A stretch of 64,000 nt of DNA, taken from contig JANEZZ010001956.1 in the NCBI GenBank assembly GCA_026122225.1, positions 932,501-996,500 on the forward strand, in the 5' to 3' direction. Below, piece by piece: positions 47,990-58,523 of this stretch. The notes beneath the pieces were generated by a model that did not search any database, was not told where the DNA came from, and worked only from the letters and a program-made list of their open reading frames with translations. The translations under genes were made by a program, and so were the position numbers. The stretch comes from Heloderma charlesbogerti (Eukaryota; Chordata; Lepidosauria; Squamata; Helodermatidae). Numbering within the stretch: position 1 is the first letter of the stretch; the number at the start of each line of letters is the position of its first letter.

Positions 47990-48700
47990 GCCAGAGTGGT
48001 GAGACCACTTCTGAAATAAACATTCTTGGATCCAGCAGATCTGAATATTATAGGCCAGTAGCTAACATCCCTTTCCTGGGCAAGGTGTTTGAGAGGGTGG
48101 TGGCAGATGAAATCCCATCACTCGGATAAAATTGATTTTCTAGATCCACCTTCAGTCAGGGTTTTGGCACAGAAAATGCAGTGGTCACCCTATGAGATGA
48201 GCTTTGCTGGGAGAGAGACAAGCAGGGTGCAATCCAATTGATTCTCCTGGACCTTGCAATGGCTTGCGATGCCAGCAACCATGACATCCTTCAGGATAGG
48301 CAATCTGAGTTGCATGTGGGTGGTACAGCTTTGCAATAGTTCCATTCATACTTGGATGGCCATTTACAGAAGGTGGTGCTGGAGGGTGTCTGCTAAACTC
48401 TTTGGCATGCTTTGTTGTTAGCCCAACAAGGATCCATCTTGTCCCAAATGCTACTTAGCATCTACATTGAAACCACTGCGTGAGGTCATTAGGAGATTTA
48501 GAGTGCAGTGTCATCAGTATGCAGATGACACATAGCTCTATCTCTCTTTCTCATCTGATCCAGGTGGGGAAGTGGATGTGCTTAATCAGTGCCTGGCCAC
48601 AATAATGGGCATGATGAGGACAAATAAACTGAAGTTCAATCCAACTTTATGTTGCTTTTGCTGCAACAGACCAATACAGTGATCCCTCCGGGTTGGATTC
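47990..48700 (+). mobile_element. L2-like LINE reverse-transcriptase remnant
   Basis: The plus-strand reading gives YYRPVANIPFLGKVFERVVA, then in other frames FGTENAVVTL, ILLDLAMACDASNHDIL (RT motif A equivalent), HSYLDGHLQKVVLEGV and a box with QYADDT (near 48518). This is the order of L2-type reverse transcriptases. Many stops show an old copy. Confidence 0.8.
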
Positions 48701-48707
48701 TGACTCT

Positions 48708-48936
48708 GGGTGCTTCCAGATGGAGGGCTCCTAGTACTACCAAAACATTGTGCATCTGTTACAACTTTTCCTCCCTCTCCAATTGTTATTCGGGTAAGAA
48801 AAAAGACAGAGGAAATGGTGGGATAACATGGGAGGGTTATAAAGGAAGATGTTGCCATCTGGAAACACCCCCCCCTTAAATTACGTGTTTGAGGCAGGGA
48901 GCTTGCAGAATAAAAGCATTATGTGGAAGCACCTTT
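48708..48936. mobile_element. MITE-like element, related to the 4628 family
   Basis: It starts gggtgcttccagatggaggg and ends ataaaagcattatgtggaag, short inverted ends like those at 4628-4986. A similar end is seen alone at 37866-37905. Confidence 0.45.
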
Positions 48937-50117
48937 AGTAATACATAAAGTAACCCACTGATATTAATGGGGCATAGGCTGTAGTCATTACTAACTCAAT
49001 TCACATTGATTAGTATCCAATGTTAGTCCTATGTAGACCAGACCACTTGAAATGATTGGGACTTCAGTCTCCTACATTTCAATGAATCTAGTTTACATAG
49101 GATCTACTCTACATAGGACTAACATTGGATACTACCCATTGACTACAATAGGTCTACTCTAAATATGACTAGCTCTGTATCAAAACCAAAATATTGTGGC
49201 AACTTAAAAACACTGGGTGCTTCCTCATGAAGCTTTTATTATGCAATAAACAAGACTCATTAACAGAACTTTAGAGAGGATCCTTATTCATGCACAAATT
49301 GTTAAAATCAAATATTTTGATAAGTTACTATTCAGTGGGTTCCTGCTGGTCTGTTTGAAACTCCTTTGGTGGAGAATGGCAGCTGTCAGGTCAGTTTCAA
49401 CTGGAGAATAAAGCAACATCTCTTATGTTGAAATCAACACTTACAGCACAACCCTATACACACTTCCCTGGGATCAAAGCCCATTCATAGAACACAGTGT
49501 GGTTTACTTCAGAGTAAACATTAATAAGAATGCACAGTTAAAGTCTGATCATACCACAGGATATCTGAGCCAATTACATGGCCAGAAAAAAATGGTTTGC
49601 CATATGAGTTTGCTGGTTGCAGTTATACATTAATGTCAATCAAATAATTAATTGAAATATGTCTGTTATAACAACATGAAATAAATGATTTCAAAACATC
49701 CCATAATCAATGCAATCTTTCAACATTTACATGTTAAACTACAAACCCATACTCATCACCGTTGACCGTAAAAAAGAAAAGGGCTAACATCATACTGCTT
49801 TTACTGTAGTCTGATTCTATGAATGTTCCCAGAAGTAAGTCTCACCAAGTCCAATATGGCTTATGCAATAGAAAAGGTAGGGCCAGCAAACATGCTCCTG
49901 ATTTTCTCCTATGATTTTATTCACCTGAGGGACAATCCCCAAACGGAGCTCACATTATATCCATTTGCACCCTTAATGGACAAATAGACAACTAGCATTT
50001 GTAGAAGTTTCTCCTAGAAAAATTTTCCTTACAGCTTTTCATGACTATGGGCCAAAAAATAGACATGATGGTACATGAATCTTTATCAGCCATGTCTGGG
50101 TTTTTGATAGGGATGTC

Positions 50118-50186
50118 GTGAACTTTTGTGGGGGGTTCTTTGTGTTGAGCCGGTGAACTTTTGTGGGGGTTCTTTGTGTTGAGCCG
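50118..50186 (+). repeat. 35-bp tandem duplication
   Basis: Two units starting gtgaacttttgtgggg and ending ttgtgttgagccg, differing by one G. Confidence 0.92.
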
Positions 50187-50770
50187 GTATCCTTTGCTTA
50201 TTCTATCAGTACTCCCTTCGAATGAGAGAGGATAACCACCCTCAAACAGTCATGCACCAGCTCTCTTTTGTTTTGCTAATGTACCACCAATTGTCAAAAT
50301 GGAAAGCATTTTTGTGTTTGTTTTTGTCATTAGGATGCAAATGACAGAGGTTATTTTAATACTCCCCTCCGCAGTTCATGGGGATGGGATTAACCCATTC
50401 CTCCCAGCAACAATCCTGAACCAAATTAGTTCTCACAGGCATGTCCCTTTAATAGCAATGAGACATGTTTTCCTAGGTGTAAGTGCTCTGTGCAGAAGAG
50501 CCTATTTGTATCAAGCCAAAGTCGTCTTTCAAAAATAAAAATACTATCGTATTTTCCCATATCACCCTCTCCCCAGGTGTCACTGGAAGTCAGAAGGGGC
50601 TAGGGTTAGGTAAACAAAGCCACTCCAGCCAGCAAAACCACCAGCATCTGTGTGTGTCCTTGAAAGGGGGGCAGGGTGACAGCAAAATTGAATCCCACCC
50701 ACATCTCACACCCTCTTTTGGCAGTGCATGGAAGGCTGGAATATCGTAACCCTGCACCCTTTTATTTACA

Positions 50771-50870
50771 TTGCAATCCTATGTATGTCTATCCAGAAGT
50801 AAGCCTATCAACTTCAGTGGGACTTAGTTAGTCCTGGGTAACTATACTATATACGCTTATACGATTGCAG
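50771..50870. repeat. Short palindromic repeat
   Basis: ttgcaatcctatgtatgtct at the left and atacgcttatacgattgcag at the right, inverted. Same type as 336-422. Confidence 0.55.
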
Positions 50871-50919
50871 CTATAGGATCATAACCACCTTGTATTGGGG
50901 TGGTAGAGGAGAGAAAAAT

Positions 50920-50920
<1 letters not shown>

Positions 50921-50964
<44 letters not shown>
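50921..50964 (+). repeat. (TC)n(AC)n microsatellite
   Basis: Ten bases of CT followed by about 34 bases of CA. Confidence 0.95.
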
Positions 50965-50966
<2 letters not shown>

Positions 50967-51067
50967 GTGGGGTCTTCTGGACAACTACATCCTCCTCTTC
51001 AAGCAGGATGGAGTCAGCTTTCCAACTGTACCTTAACTTCTTTTTGGGGGATGGGGGGAAATAGAGT

Positions 51068-51230
51068 GATAACAGTGTGGTGAAGTGGTTACAGTGTTGG
51101 ACTGGGACTCGGGAGATCCACGTTCTAGGCCCCACTCAGCCATGAAGCCCACTTGGTGACTTTGGGCCAGTCGCTGACTTTCAACCTAATCTACCTCACA
51201 GGGTTGTTGTGAGGATAAAATGGAGAGGAG
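51068..51230 (+). mobile_element. tRNA-derived SINE (copy 4, plus strand)
   Basis: Head cagtgtggtgaagtggttac, B box cgttctaggcccc, body ctcacagggttgttgtgagg. It is truncated before the tail. Confidence 0.85.
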
Positions 51231-51351
51231 GGGCTTCTGTGTACATACACAGATCATTTTTAAAGCATCACTTAGGACACGTTTGTTCTGGATCCCAGGT
51301 GGATGCAGTTTGTCAATTCAACCATACAATGATAACAGTAGTGAACATTAT

Positions 51352-51372
51352 TATTGTTGTTGTTGTTGTTAT
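51352..51372 (+). repeat. (TTG)n microsatellite
   Basis: Six TTG units. Confidence 0.85.
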
Positions 51373-51889
51373 ACATTGAGGCTTAGGTGTATGGAACTCT
51401 CTTCCACAATTTGTAATAACTTTTACAATGAGACCTCACCTGCTGCCTCAGCTATAAAATCTTTAACTGCTGCCACCAAAATAAACCTTCTTAATGTAAA
51501 ATGAAGTCAATATCCTGGTCCCTGTGGCGCAGCCTTTGTATGCATTCCATGGCATTCCACCCCATCCCATGTCCTGAAGTCAAGTCATCACACTCTTGTT
51601 TCCCAACCACCAGCATTGGCAGACATTGATGTGCATATCACATAGCATATAGTATAGAACATGCACCATGCTGCAGGCAAGAGAAATGGTTGTGAAGTAT
51701 GAAGGGCCTTTAGGCAACAGAAAAAAAGACAATGGTAACTGAGTTTTAGGAATGAGAAGATCGTGAAGGAAGAGAATGGTGGGAGTCGGAAATGTTATGG
51801 CTTAGTTCAAAGATGGTTTAGAAAATATTTTTGTGGCCTGTGTACAAAAATCATGAGTCTGCACATCTAACTGAAGTGTTGTATCCATA

Positions 51890-53430
51890 TTTTTTTTTCA
51901 GTACAATCCATTTGATGGTGGTTTTGGAGGCATCCCCATAAAAATCCAGGGGAATCATGAGTATCTATGCCTCAGATCCATGTTTTATGTCATGGCAGCA
52001 CCACAAATCAGTGGATTCATGATTGTCATAATGCAATCCATTGACACAGAAATGTTCTGTGATTAGCTGGTTATTTTGGTGGCATCTTCTGTAAAAAAAA
52101 AAATCCATAGAATCCATGCCCCAAATCCATGTTTTTATGCCATCTTGGTTCCAGGAAGCATGGTAGTGTGATTGTTATGGATTCATGTTTTTACATCATG
52201 CTTGCTCCATGAAGTACAGGATCAATAATTGTAATACTTTGCTCTGTGGCCATGGATGTGATCTGTGATGTAATGGTGCATTTGTGGGGACACTGTATTA
52301 AAATCCAGAGGAGCCATAATGAACTGCATCTTGAATCCATTTTTTCTTGCCATCCTGGATCTGAGAAATATAGGATCCATGCCACTGACATGGCCTTCCT
52401 TTGTGATTTAGCTTTGATTTTGAATGCACTACATGTAAAATCCAGATGATCCATCAGGATCCATGCCTCGCATAAACGGTTCACACCATTTGAGGTGAAG
52501 CAGAAGATCTGGGATCTGCTGGGAAGCAGCAGATCTGGGATTCTTAGTGTGCATCCTTGTACAAAGATGTGTTCTGTGCTTTGATGGGGATGGAGGTGGA
52601 GATGGGTGGTGTGGGGGGGACCCAATTCAGAAGATCCATATTGAATTACCATCTTATCCATGGTTTTATAACATAATGGTACTATGAATCCTAAATCTAG
52701 GTTTTTTTGTCACTAATTCCCTGCATATACATGTATTCTGCAATATGATAAGGTTTGGGGGGCCTTTTCCTGTAAAAATCACGAGGATCCCTGCAGATCC
52801 CTGCCTTTAATCCAAGTTTTTGTGCTGTGGCTGTGCCAACAAGTGGCAGAGCCATAATTTTTGTAGTTCAAAGGAGGCAGATGCGTTCTCTGATATGATG
52901 CTGTTTGCTGTTGTTTTTCTTGTAAAAATAATGAGGATCCATGAGCATCCCTGCCTCGGATCCCTGTTTCTGTGCCATGACTGTGCACATGAGTGGCGGA
53001 TCCGTGATTTTCTGGTTCAGTCCATGGAGGAAGATGTGCTCTGTGATTTGATTGTGGTTTGCGGGATTTGCTCCGTAAAAAACGTATGAAATCAAGAGGC
53101 TCCCTGCCAAGGATCCCTGTTTTTGCACTAGGGCTGTGCCCACAAGTGGCAGATCCATGATTTTTCTGGTTCAGTCTGTTGAAGCAGATGTGCTCTGTGA
53201 CATGATGGTGTTTGGGGGTCTGTTTCTTGTAAAAAATCATGAGGATCCCTGGGGATCCCTGTTTTTGCACCGTGGCTGTGCCCAGAGCGGCAGATCCGTG
53301 GTTTTTCTGATTCAGTCCATGGAGGCGGATGCGCCCTTTGATTGCATGGTGGCGTCGTTGGTCTCCCCTTTAAAAATCATATGAAATCATGAGGATCCCT
53401 TTTTGATTCCATGGATCCGCATCTTACCCA
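51890..53430 (+). repeat. ~150-bp tandem repeat array (about 10 diverged units)
   Basis: The phrase (c/t)tgtaaaaatc recurs near 51930, 52090, 52288, 52435, 52770, 52918, 53073, 53228 and 53370, i.e. every 140-200 bases. Each unit carries in order atgaggatccctg, tttttgtgc, gtgctgtggctgtgcc, agtggcagatccatgatttt, tctggttcagtc, gaggcagatgtgctctgtga and atgatggtgtttggggg. The units at 52760-53400 are the most alike; those at 51900-52700 are more diverged. Stops are rare on the minus strand, giving open frames of 156 and 163 codons with internal repeats (RLNQKN.GSAT..HS), but there is no clear start context or constant period. Confidence 0.88.
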
Positions 53431-53589
53431 GCCCCAGTGACTGCCATCTAAAAGTGGAGCAGGAAGGAATAAAAACAACAACAAGTACTATTCTTTATAC
53501 AAAAAAAGTTAATTCAGGTACAGCACAATCCTAGACAGGATTACTCAGAAGTAAGTCCCATTAAGTCCAATGGGATTTTCTCCCTAGTA

Positions 53590-54130
53590 AATAAACGTGT
53601 TTCGTTGACGCCTCGCCCTCCTCATTGACAGAACACACGAACTCCACCACGCGGCTCAGGAACAGCTTTTCAGTTCCTCTCCCTCTCTCTTTTGCTACTA
53701 TGCTCCACCCATCTCAGGACGACGTCCAATCAAAAGCCTGGTCTTTCCTTATCCGTCCCCTCCAGGCTGATTGACTCTTGACTGTATTTCCCCCCCCCTC
53801 CCGCCTACTCCCGCTTCCGATTGGACCAGAGGAAAAGCCACTCCATCGTAGGATCCGTCCAAGCATCTCTTTTTTTTTTTTGGCTGATTGGCAGAGCTGC
53901 CAGCCAATTACTGCATTGCTCTTCAGCCGAGCCCGGCTCCTCCCCAGCTGCTTCTTTCCCTTCCTGCAAGAGAAGAAGGTAGTTTACCTTCCCCTCCTCG
54001 CCAAAGTGCTGCTGCATGGTGGGATTTGTGTAGGCTGCGAGCCTGCACCCGTTTACCCTGGGGTAAGCCGTGCTCGACTCAATAGGACTTACTTCTGAGT
54101 AGGCACGACTAGGATTGCACGGTTGGGTAA
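53590..54130. promoter_or_regulatory. Candidate promoter block with four CCAAT boxes
   Basis: The segment is GC- and CpG-richer than its surroundings. It has CCAAT boxes at 53726-53730 and 53904-53908 (plus) and 53820-53824 and 53887-53891 (minus), pyrimidine-rich runs, and no TATA box. Two splice-donor-like sites follow (GG|GTAAGC at 54063 and GG|GTAAGT at 54127). It lies 4.4 kb upstream of the first SPATA5L1 coding exon, which is preceded by acceptor-like sequence. I infer a housekeeping-type promoter with an untranslated first exon, possibly serving ATP8B4 in the other direction. Short palindromic repeat pieces lie at 53520-53590 and 54080-54122. Confidence 0.45.
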
Positions 54131-54249
54131 GTCTGAGTAGAGTGTGAGAGGCACTGGATGAACAGGGCTGGGGCGCACTGGAAGGGGAGGGAGTCGCTTA
54201 CTGGTAATACTGTCAGAAGTAAAACTGGGGAGTGGTGTGGCTGTTTGAG

Positions 54250-54724
54250 ATGTGTATGGGCAGCCTGCATAGGATTGTTTAGCCTGGAAAAAAGGCGGGC
54301 GAGGGGAGACGGGGTAGAGGTGTGCCAAATTATGCCTGGTGCAGGGAAAGTGCATAGGGAGGCATTTCTCTCCCTCTCTCATAATACTAGAACCCAGTGG
54401 GGTCACCCCGTGAAGCTGATTGCGGGGAAGATTCAGGACAGATACAAGAAAGGACTTCTTCACACAGCGCATAGTTCAGCTATGGAATTCGTTTCCACAC
54501 GACGTCGTGATGGCCAGCAATGTGGATGGCTTTAAAAGGGGGTTGGTCAGTTCCCTGGAGAAGTCAATCTGGCTAGTCCTGATGCCTGTATGCGCCCTCC
54601 AGTATCAGAGACAGTATGCCCATGTACACCAGTTGCTGGGGAACATGGGCAAGGGGGTGCTGTTGCACTCATGTCCTGCCTGTGGGTTTCCCGTGCGCGG
54701 CTGGTTAGCTACTGTGTGGACAGA
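54250..54724 (+). mobile_element. CR1/L3-like LINE 3' fragment
   Basis: It encodes the C-terminal motif LFSLEKRRARGD, then after a frame change KIQDRYKKGL. It continues into gttgctggggaacatgggca, the complement of the 17090 and 38150 phrase. Confidence 0.75.
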
Positions 54725-55455
54725 ATGCTGGACTCGATTTTATTTATTTATTAAATTTATTACTTGCCCATCTGGCTGGTCACCCAGCCACTCTGTTGTT
54801 GTTGTTGTTGTTGTTCAGCCATGTCCGACTCTTCGTGACCCCATGGACCAGAGCACGCCAGGCCTTCCTGTCCTGCGCTCCCTCCCAGAGTGTGCTGAAG
54901 TTCATCTTCATTGCATCGGTGATGCTATCTAGCCATCTCATCTTCTGCCGTCCCCTTCTCCTTTTGCCTTCAGTCTTTCCCAGCATCAGGGTCTTTTCCA
55001 GAGAGTTTTCGCATTAGGTGGCCAAAATATTTGAGCTGCAGCTTCAGTATCTGTCCTTCCAATGAGCACTCAGGGTTGATTTCCTTTAGGATTGACTGAT
55101 TTGACCTCCTTGCAGTCCAGGGGACTCGTAAGAGTCTTCTCCAGCACCACGGTTCGAAAGCATCAGTTCTTCGGTGCTCAGCCTTCCTTATAGTTCAGCT
55201 CTCACAGCCATACGTTGCTACTGGGAAAACCATAGCTTTGATTAGACGGACCTTTGTCGGTAAGGTGATGTCTCTGCTTCTTACTATGCTGTCTAGGTTT
55301 GCCATAGCTTTCCTCCCAAGGAGCAAGCGTCTTTTAATTTCATGGCTACAGTCACCATCTGCAGTGATCTTGGAGCCCAGGAAAATAAAATTGTCACAGC
55401 TTCCATTTCTTCCCCTTCTATATGCCAGGAAGTGATGGGGCCAGATGCCAGGATC

Positions 55456-56890
55456 TTAGTTTTTATTGTTGAGTTTCAAACCAGCTTTTGCCCTCTCCTC
55501 TTTCACCCTCAACAAGAGGCTCTTTAGATCCTCTTCGCTTTCTGCCATTAGGGTGGTATCGTCTGCATATCGGAGGTTGTTGATAATTCTCCCGGCAATC
55601 TTAATTCCGACCTGTGATTCATCCAACCCGGCGTTTGTCATGATGTACTCTGCATATAAGTTAAATAAGCAGGGCGACAATATGCAGCCTTGTCGTACTC
55701 CTTTCCCAATTTTGAACCAATCGGTTGTTCCGTGTCTGGTTCTTACTGTTGCTTCTTGACCCTCGTACAGGTTTCTCAGCAGACAGGTAAGGTGGTCTGG
55801 TACTCCCATCACTAAGAATTTGCCAAAGTTCGTTGTTATCCACACAATCAAAGGCTTTAGCGTAGTCAATGAAGCAGAAATAGATGTTTTTTTGGAATTC
55901 TCTTACTTTCTCCATGATCCAGTGAATGTTGGCGATTTGATCTCTAGTTCCTCTGCCTCTTCGGAACCCAGCTTGTACTTCTGGTAGTTCTCGGTTCGCA
56001 TACTGCTGAAGCCTAGCTTGTAGGATTTTGAACATCACCTTGCTGGCATGTGAAATGAGCGCAATTGTGCGGTAGTTTGAACATTCTTTGGCATTGCCCT
56101 TCTTTGGAATTGGAATGTAACCTGACCTTTTCCAGTCTTGCGGCCACTGTTGAGTGTTCCAAATTTGTTGGCATATTGAGTGCAACACTTTAACAGCATC
56201 ATCTTTTAGGATTTTAAATAGCTCAGCTGGAATACTGTCATCACCGCTAGCTTTGTTGTTACTAATGCTCCCTAAGGCCCACTTGACTTCACTCTCGAGG
56301 ATGTCCGGCTCAAGTTCAGTGACCGCACTATCATGGCTATCAGGGACATTCAGATCTTTCCTGTATAGTTCTTCTGTGTATTCTTTCCACCTCTTCTTAA
56401 TCTCATCTGCTTCTGTTAGGTCCCTGCCTTCTTTGTCCTTTATCATGCCCGTCTTTGCACAAAACGTTCCCTTGAGATCTCTGATTTTCTTGAAGAGATC
56501 TCTAGTCTTTCCCATTCTGTTGTTTTCTTCAATTTTTTTGCATTGTTCATTTAAGAAGGCCTTCTTGTCTCTCCTTGCTATTCTCTGGAACTCTGCATTC
56601 AGTTGGATATATCTTCCCCTTTCTCCCTTGCTTTTCGCTTCCCTTCTTTCGTCAGCTACCTGTAAAGCCTCATCAGACAGCCACTTTGCTTTCTTGCATT
56701 TCTTTTTCTTTGGGATGGATTTCGTTGCTGCCTCCTGAACAATGTGACGGACCTCCGTCCATAGTTCCTCAGGCACTCTGTCTATCAGGTCTAATTCCTG
56801 AAATCTATTCCTCACCTCCACTGTATATTCATAAGGGATATGATTTAGGTCATACCTGAACGGTTTAGTGGTTTTCTCTACGTTCTTCAA
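55456..56890 (-). pseudogene. BovB reverse-transcriptase frame, broken
   Basis: The upstream part (56890 to about 55810) has NNKASGDDSIPAELFK, WKRSGYIPIPKKG, NYRTIALIS and CFIDYAKAFDCVD (RT motif A). A one-base frameshift near 55810 passes to the second part with VRQGCILSPCLFNLYAEYIM and NLRYADDTTLMAESEEDL (catalytic YADD). Beyond 55456 the frame is broken again, and the C-terminal end (GKRRRGRQKMRWLDSITDAM) is at 54780-54986. Confidence 0.9.
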
Positions 56891-57002
56891 TTTAAGCCGA
56901 AATTTTGCGACAAGAAGCTCATGATCTGAGCCACAGTCAGCTCCAGGTCTTGTTTTGATTGACTGTATAGAGCTTCTCCATCTTTGGCTGCAAAGGACAT
57001 AA

Positions 57003-57938
57003 TCAATCTGATTTCGATATTGACCATCTGGTGATGTCCATGTGTAGAGTCGCCCACCTCTTGTGCTGTTGGAAAAGAGTGTTTGCTATGATCAGCATGT
57101 TCTCTTGGCAAAACTCTATTAGCTTTTGTCCTGCTTCATTTTGTACACCAAGGCCATGCCTGCCTGTTATCCCGGTGATTTCTTGACTTCCTACTTTAGC
57201 ATTCCAATTCCCTATGATGAAGAGGACATCTTTTTTTGGTGTTAGTTCTAGAAGGTGTTGTAGGTCTTCATAGAACCGATCAACCTCAGCTTCTTCAGCA
57301 TCAGTGGTTGGGGCATAGACTTGAATTACTGTGATGTTGAATGGTTTGCCTTGGATTCGTACTGAGATCATTCTATCGTTTTTGAGATTGTACCCCAGTA
57401 CTGCTTTTCCCACCCTTTTGTTGACTATGAGTGCTACTCCATTTCTTCTAAGGGATTCTTGCCCACAGTAGTAGATATGATGGTCACCTGAATTAAATTT
57501 GCCCATGCCTGTCCATTTGAGTTCGCTGATTCCGAAGATGTCGATGTTCAGTCTTGCCATCTCATGTTTGACCACCTCCAGCTTACCTTGATTCATTGAT
57601 CTGACATTCCAGGTTCCTAAACAATATTGTTCTTTACAGCATCGGATTTTCTTTTCACCACCAGACACATCCACAGCTGAGTGTCCTTTCGGCCCAGCCG
57701 CTTCACTCTTTTTGGCGCTGCTTGGAAATACCCTCTGCTCTTCCCCAGTAGTATATTGGACACCTTCCGACCTGAGGGGCTCATCTTCCGCTGTCATATC
57801 TTTTAGCCTTGTGATACGTTCCATGGGGTTTTCTTGGCAAGAATACTGGAGTGGGTTGCCATTTCCTTCTCCAGTGGACCCCATTTTGTCAGAACTCTCT
57901 GCCATGACCTGTCCGTCTTGGGTGGCCCTGCACGGCAT
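57003..57938 (-). pseudogene. BovB endonuclease-domain frame, broken
   Basis: The frame holds the APE-type endonuclease blocks LGTWNVRSMNQGKLE, ELKWTG (catalytic E), VYAPTTDAEEAE and FIIGNWNAKVG. The last is normally GD(W/F)NAK, so the metal-binding aspartate has become asparagine. After the TLFQQHKR stretch a frameshift replaces the expected TSPDGQYRNQIDY block. The N-terminal 100 residues (with GEGNGNPLQYSCQENPMERI) match the usual BovB leader. Confidence 0.88.
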
Positions 57939-58139
57939 AGCTTATGGCTTCAACGCAAGCCCCTTCGCCACAACAAGGCAGTGATCCATGAAGGGGAAAC
58001 ACTGGTGCATACCTGTAATTGATTGGGGAAAATCTAATCTGTGTGAAATAGCCTTAGATTTCTCTTAAAGGGGCCTAGGTGAAAAGGTTTGAGCCCAAAT
58101 TACTAAAAGGACTGCTTTCTCCCATACTAGCCTGCCCAC

Positions 58140-58445
58140 GCTCTGAGGTCATCAACAGAGGGCCTTCTCACTTGCCTGCCACCAAGGGTGGTTAGGCTGG
58201 TGAGTAGAAGGGAGAAGGCCTTTTCAGTGATGGCCACCCTTCTTTGCTGGTCTTCAGGGAGGCTCTGAAGACCCATTTGATTTTGCTGGCCTTTTTATAA
58301 CCTGGGCTGCAGGTTTTTACTCTTATCTGTTGTAGTGTTTTATTGTATATTGATTGCCTTTTTGTACTTGTGCAGTTTTGCATTGTTTTTCATCCTGTAT
58401 GCCGCATTGAGAAGGCTCTGCCCATAAAGGCGGCCTAAGAACCAT
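58140..58445 (+). mobile_element. L2-like LINE 3' tail
   Basis: It contains cctgccaccaagggtggtta, cttttcagtgatggccaccc and gaggctctgaagacccattt, then a T-rich 3'UTR with ccgcattgagaaggctctgc. The layout resembles 26265-26705. It ends just before the SPATA5L1 coding exon. Confidence 0.55.
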
Positions 58446-58523
58446 TTTAAATGGAGTAAAATGTCTTTCTTTTGTTGTTGTTTTGTTTTAAGCTACTCAG
58501 AAAAACGTCCACATGTGTTATTC

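Larger units (their letters stand above)
22544..53590. other. Non-coding region upstream of ATP8B4 exon 22485-22543
   Basis: It must contain the start exon of ATP8B4 if the gene begins in this window, but I could not identify it. The sequence is dominated by the SINEs, MITEs, LINE scraps and tandem repeats listed below. The stretches 25090-26060, 28630-28820, 29000-29960, 33260-35200, 36050-38030, 38760-39240, 39700-41200, 41800-42600 and 49180-50110 show no gene and no element I can name. Confidence 0.6.
54796..57987 (-). mobile_element. BovB (RTE) LINE, near full length (3.2 kb)
   Basis: On the minus strand it starts atcactgccttgttgtggcg (57986 downward), the conserved 5' end of BovB. It passes through endonuclease (57.7-57.0 kb) and reverse transcriptase (56.9-55.4 kb) coding sequence and ends in the 3' region and an (AAC)n tail at 54796-54817. 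The 3.2-kb length is that of a complete BovB. Several frameshifts and stops make it non-functional. It lies between the candidate promoter and the first SPATA5L1 coding exon and entered a mid-repetitive element (gcccatctggctggtcaccc at 54768). Confidence 0.93.

Noticed and set aside
58461..58523. Upstream in-frame ATG of SPATA5L1
   Set aside because: It reads through a T-rich tract and acceptor-like AGs. The peptide is hydrophobic and unlike the family N terminus.
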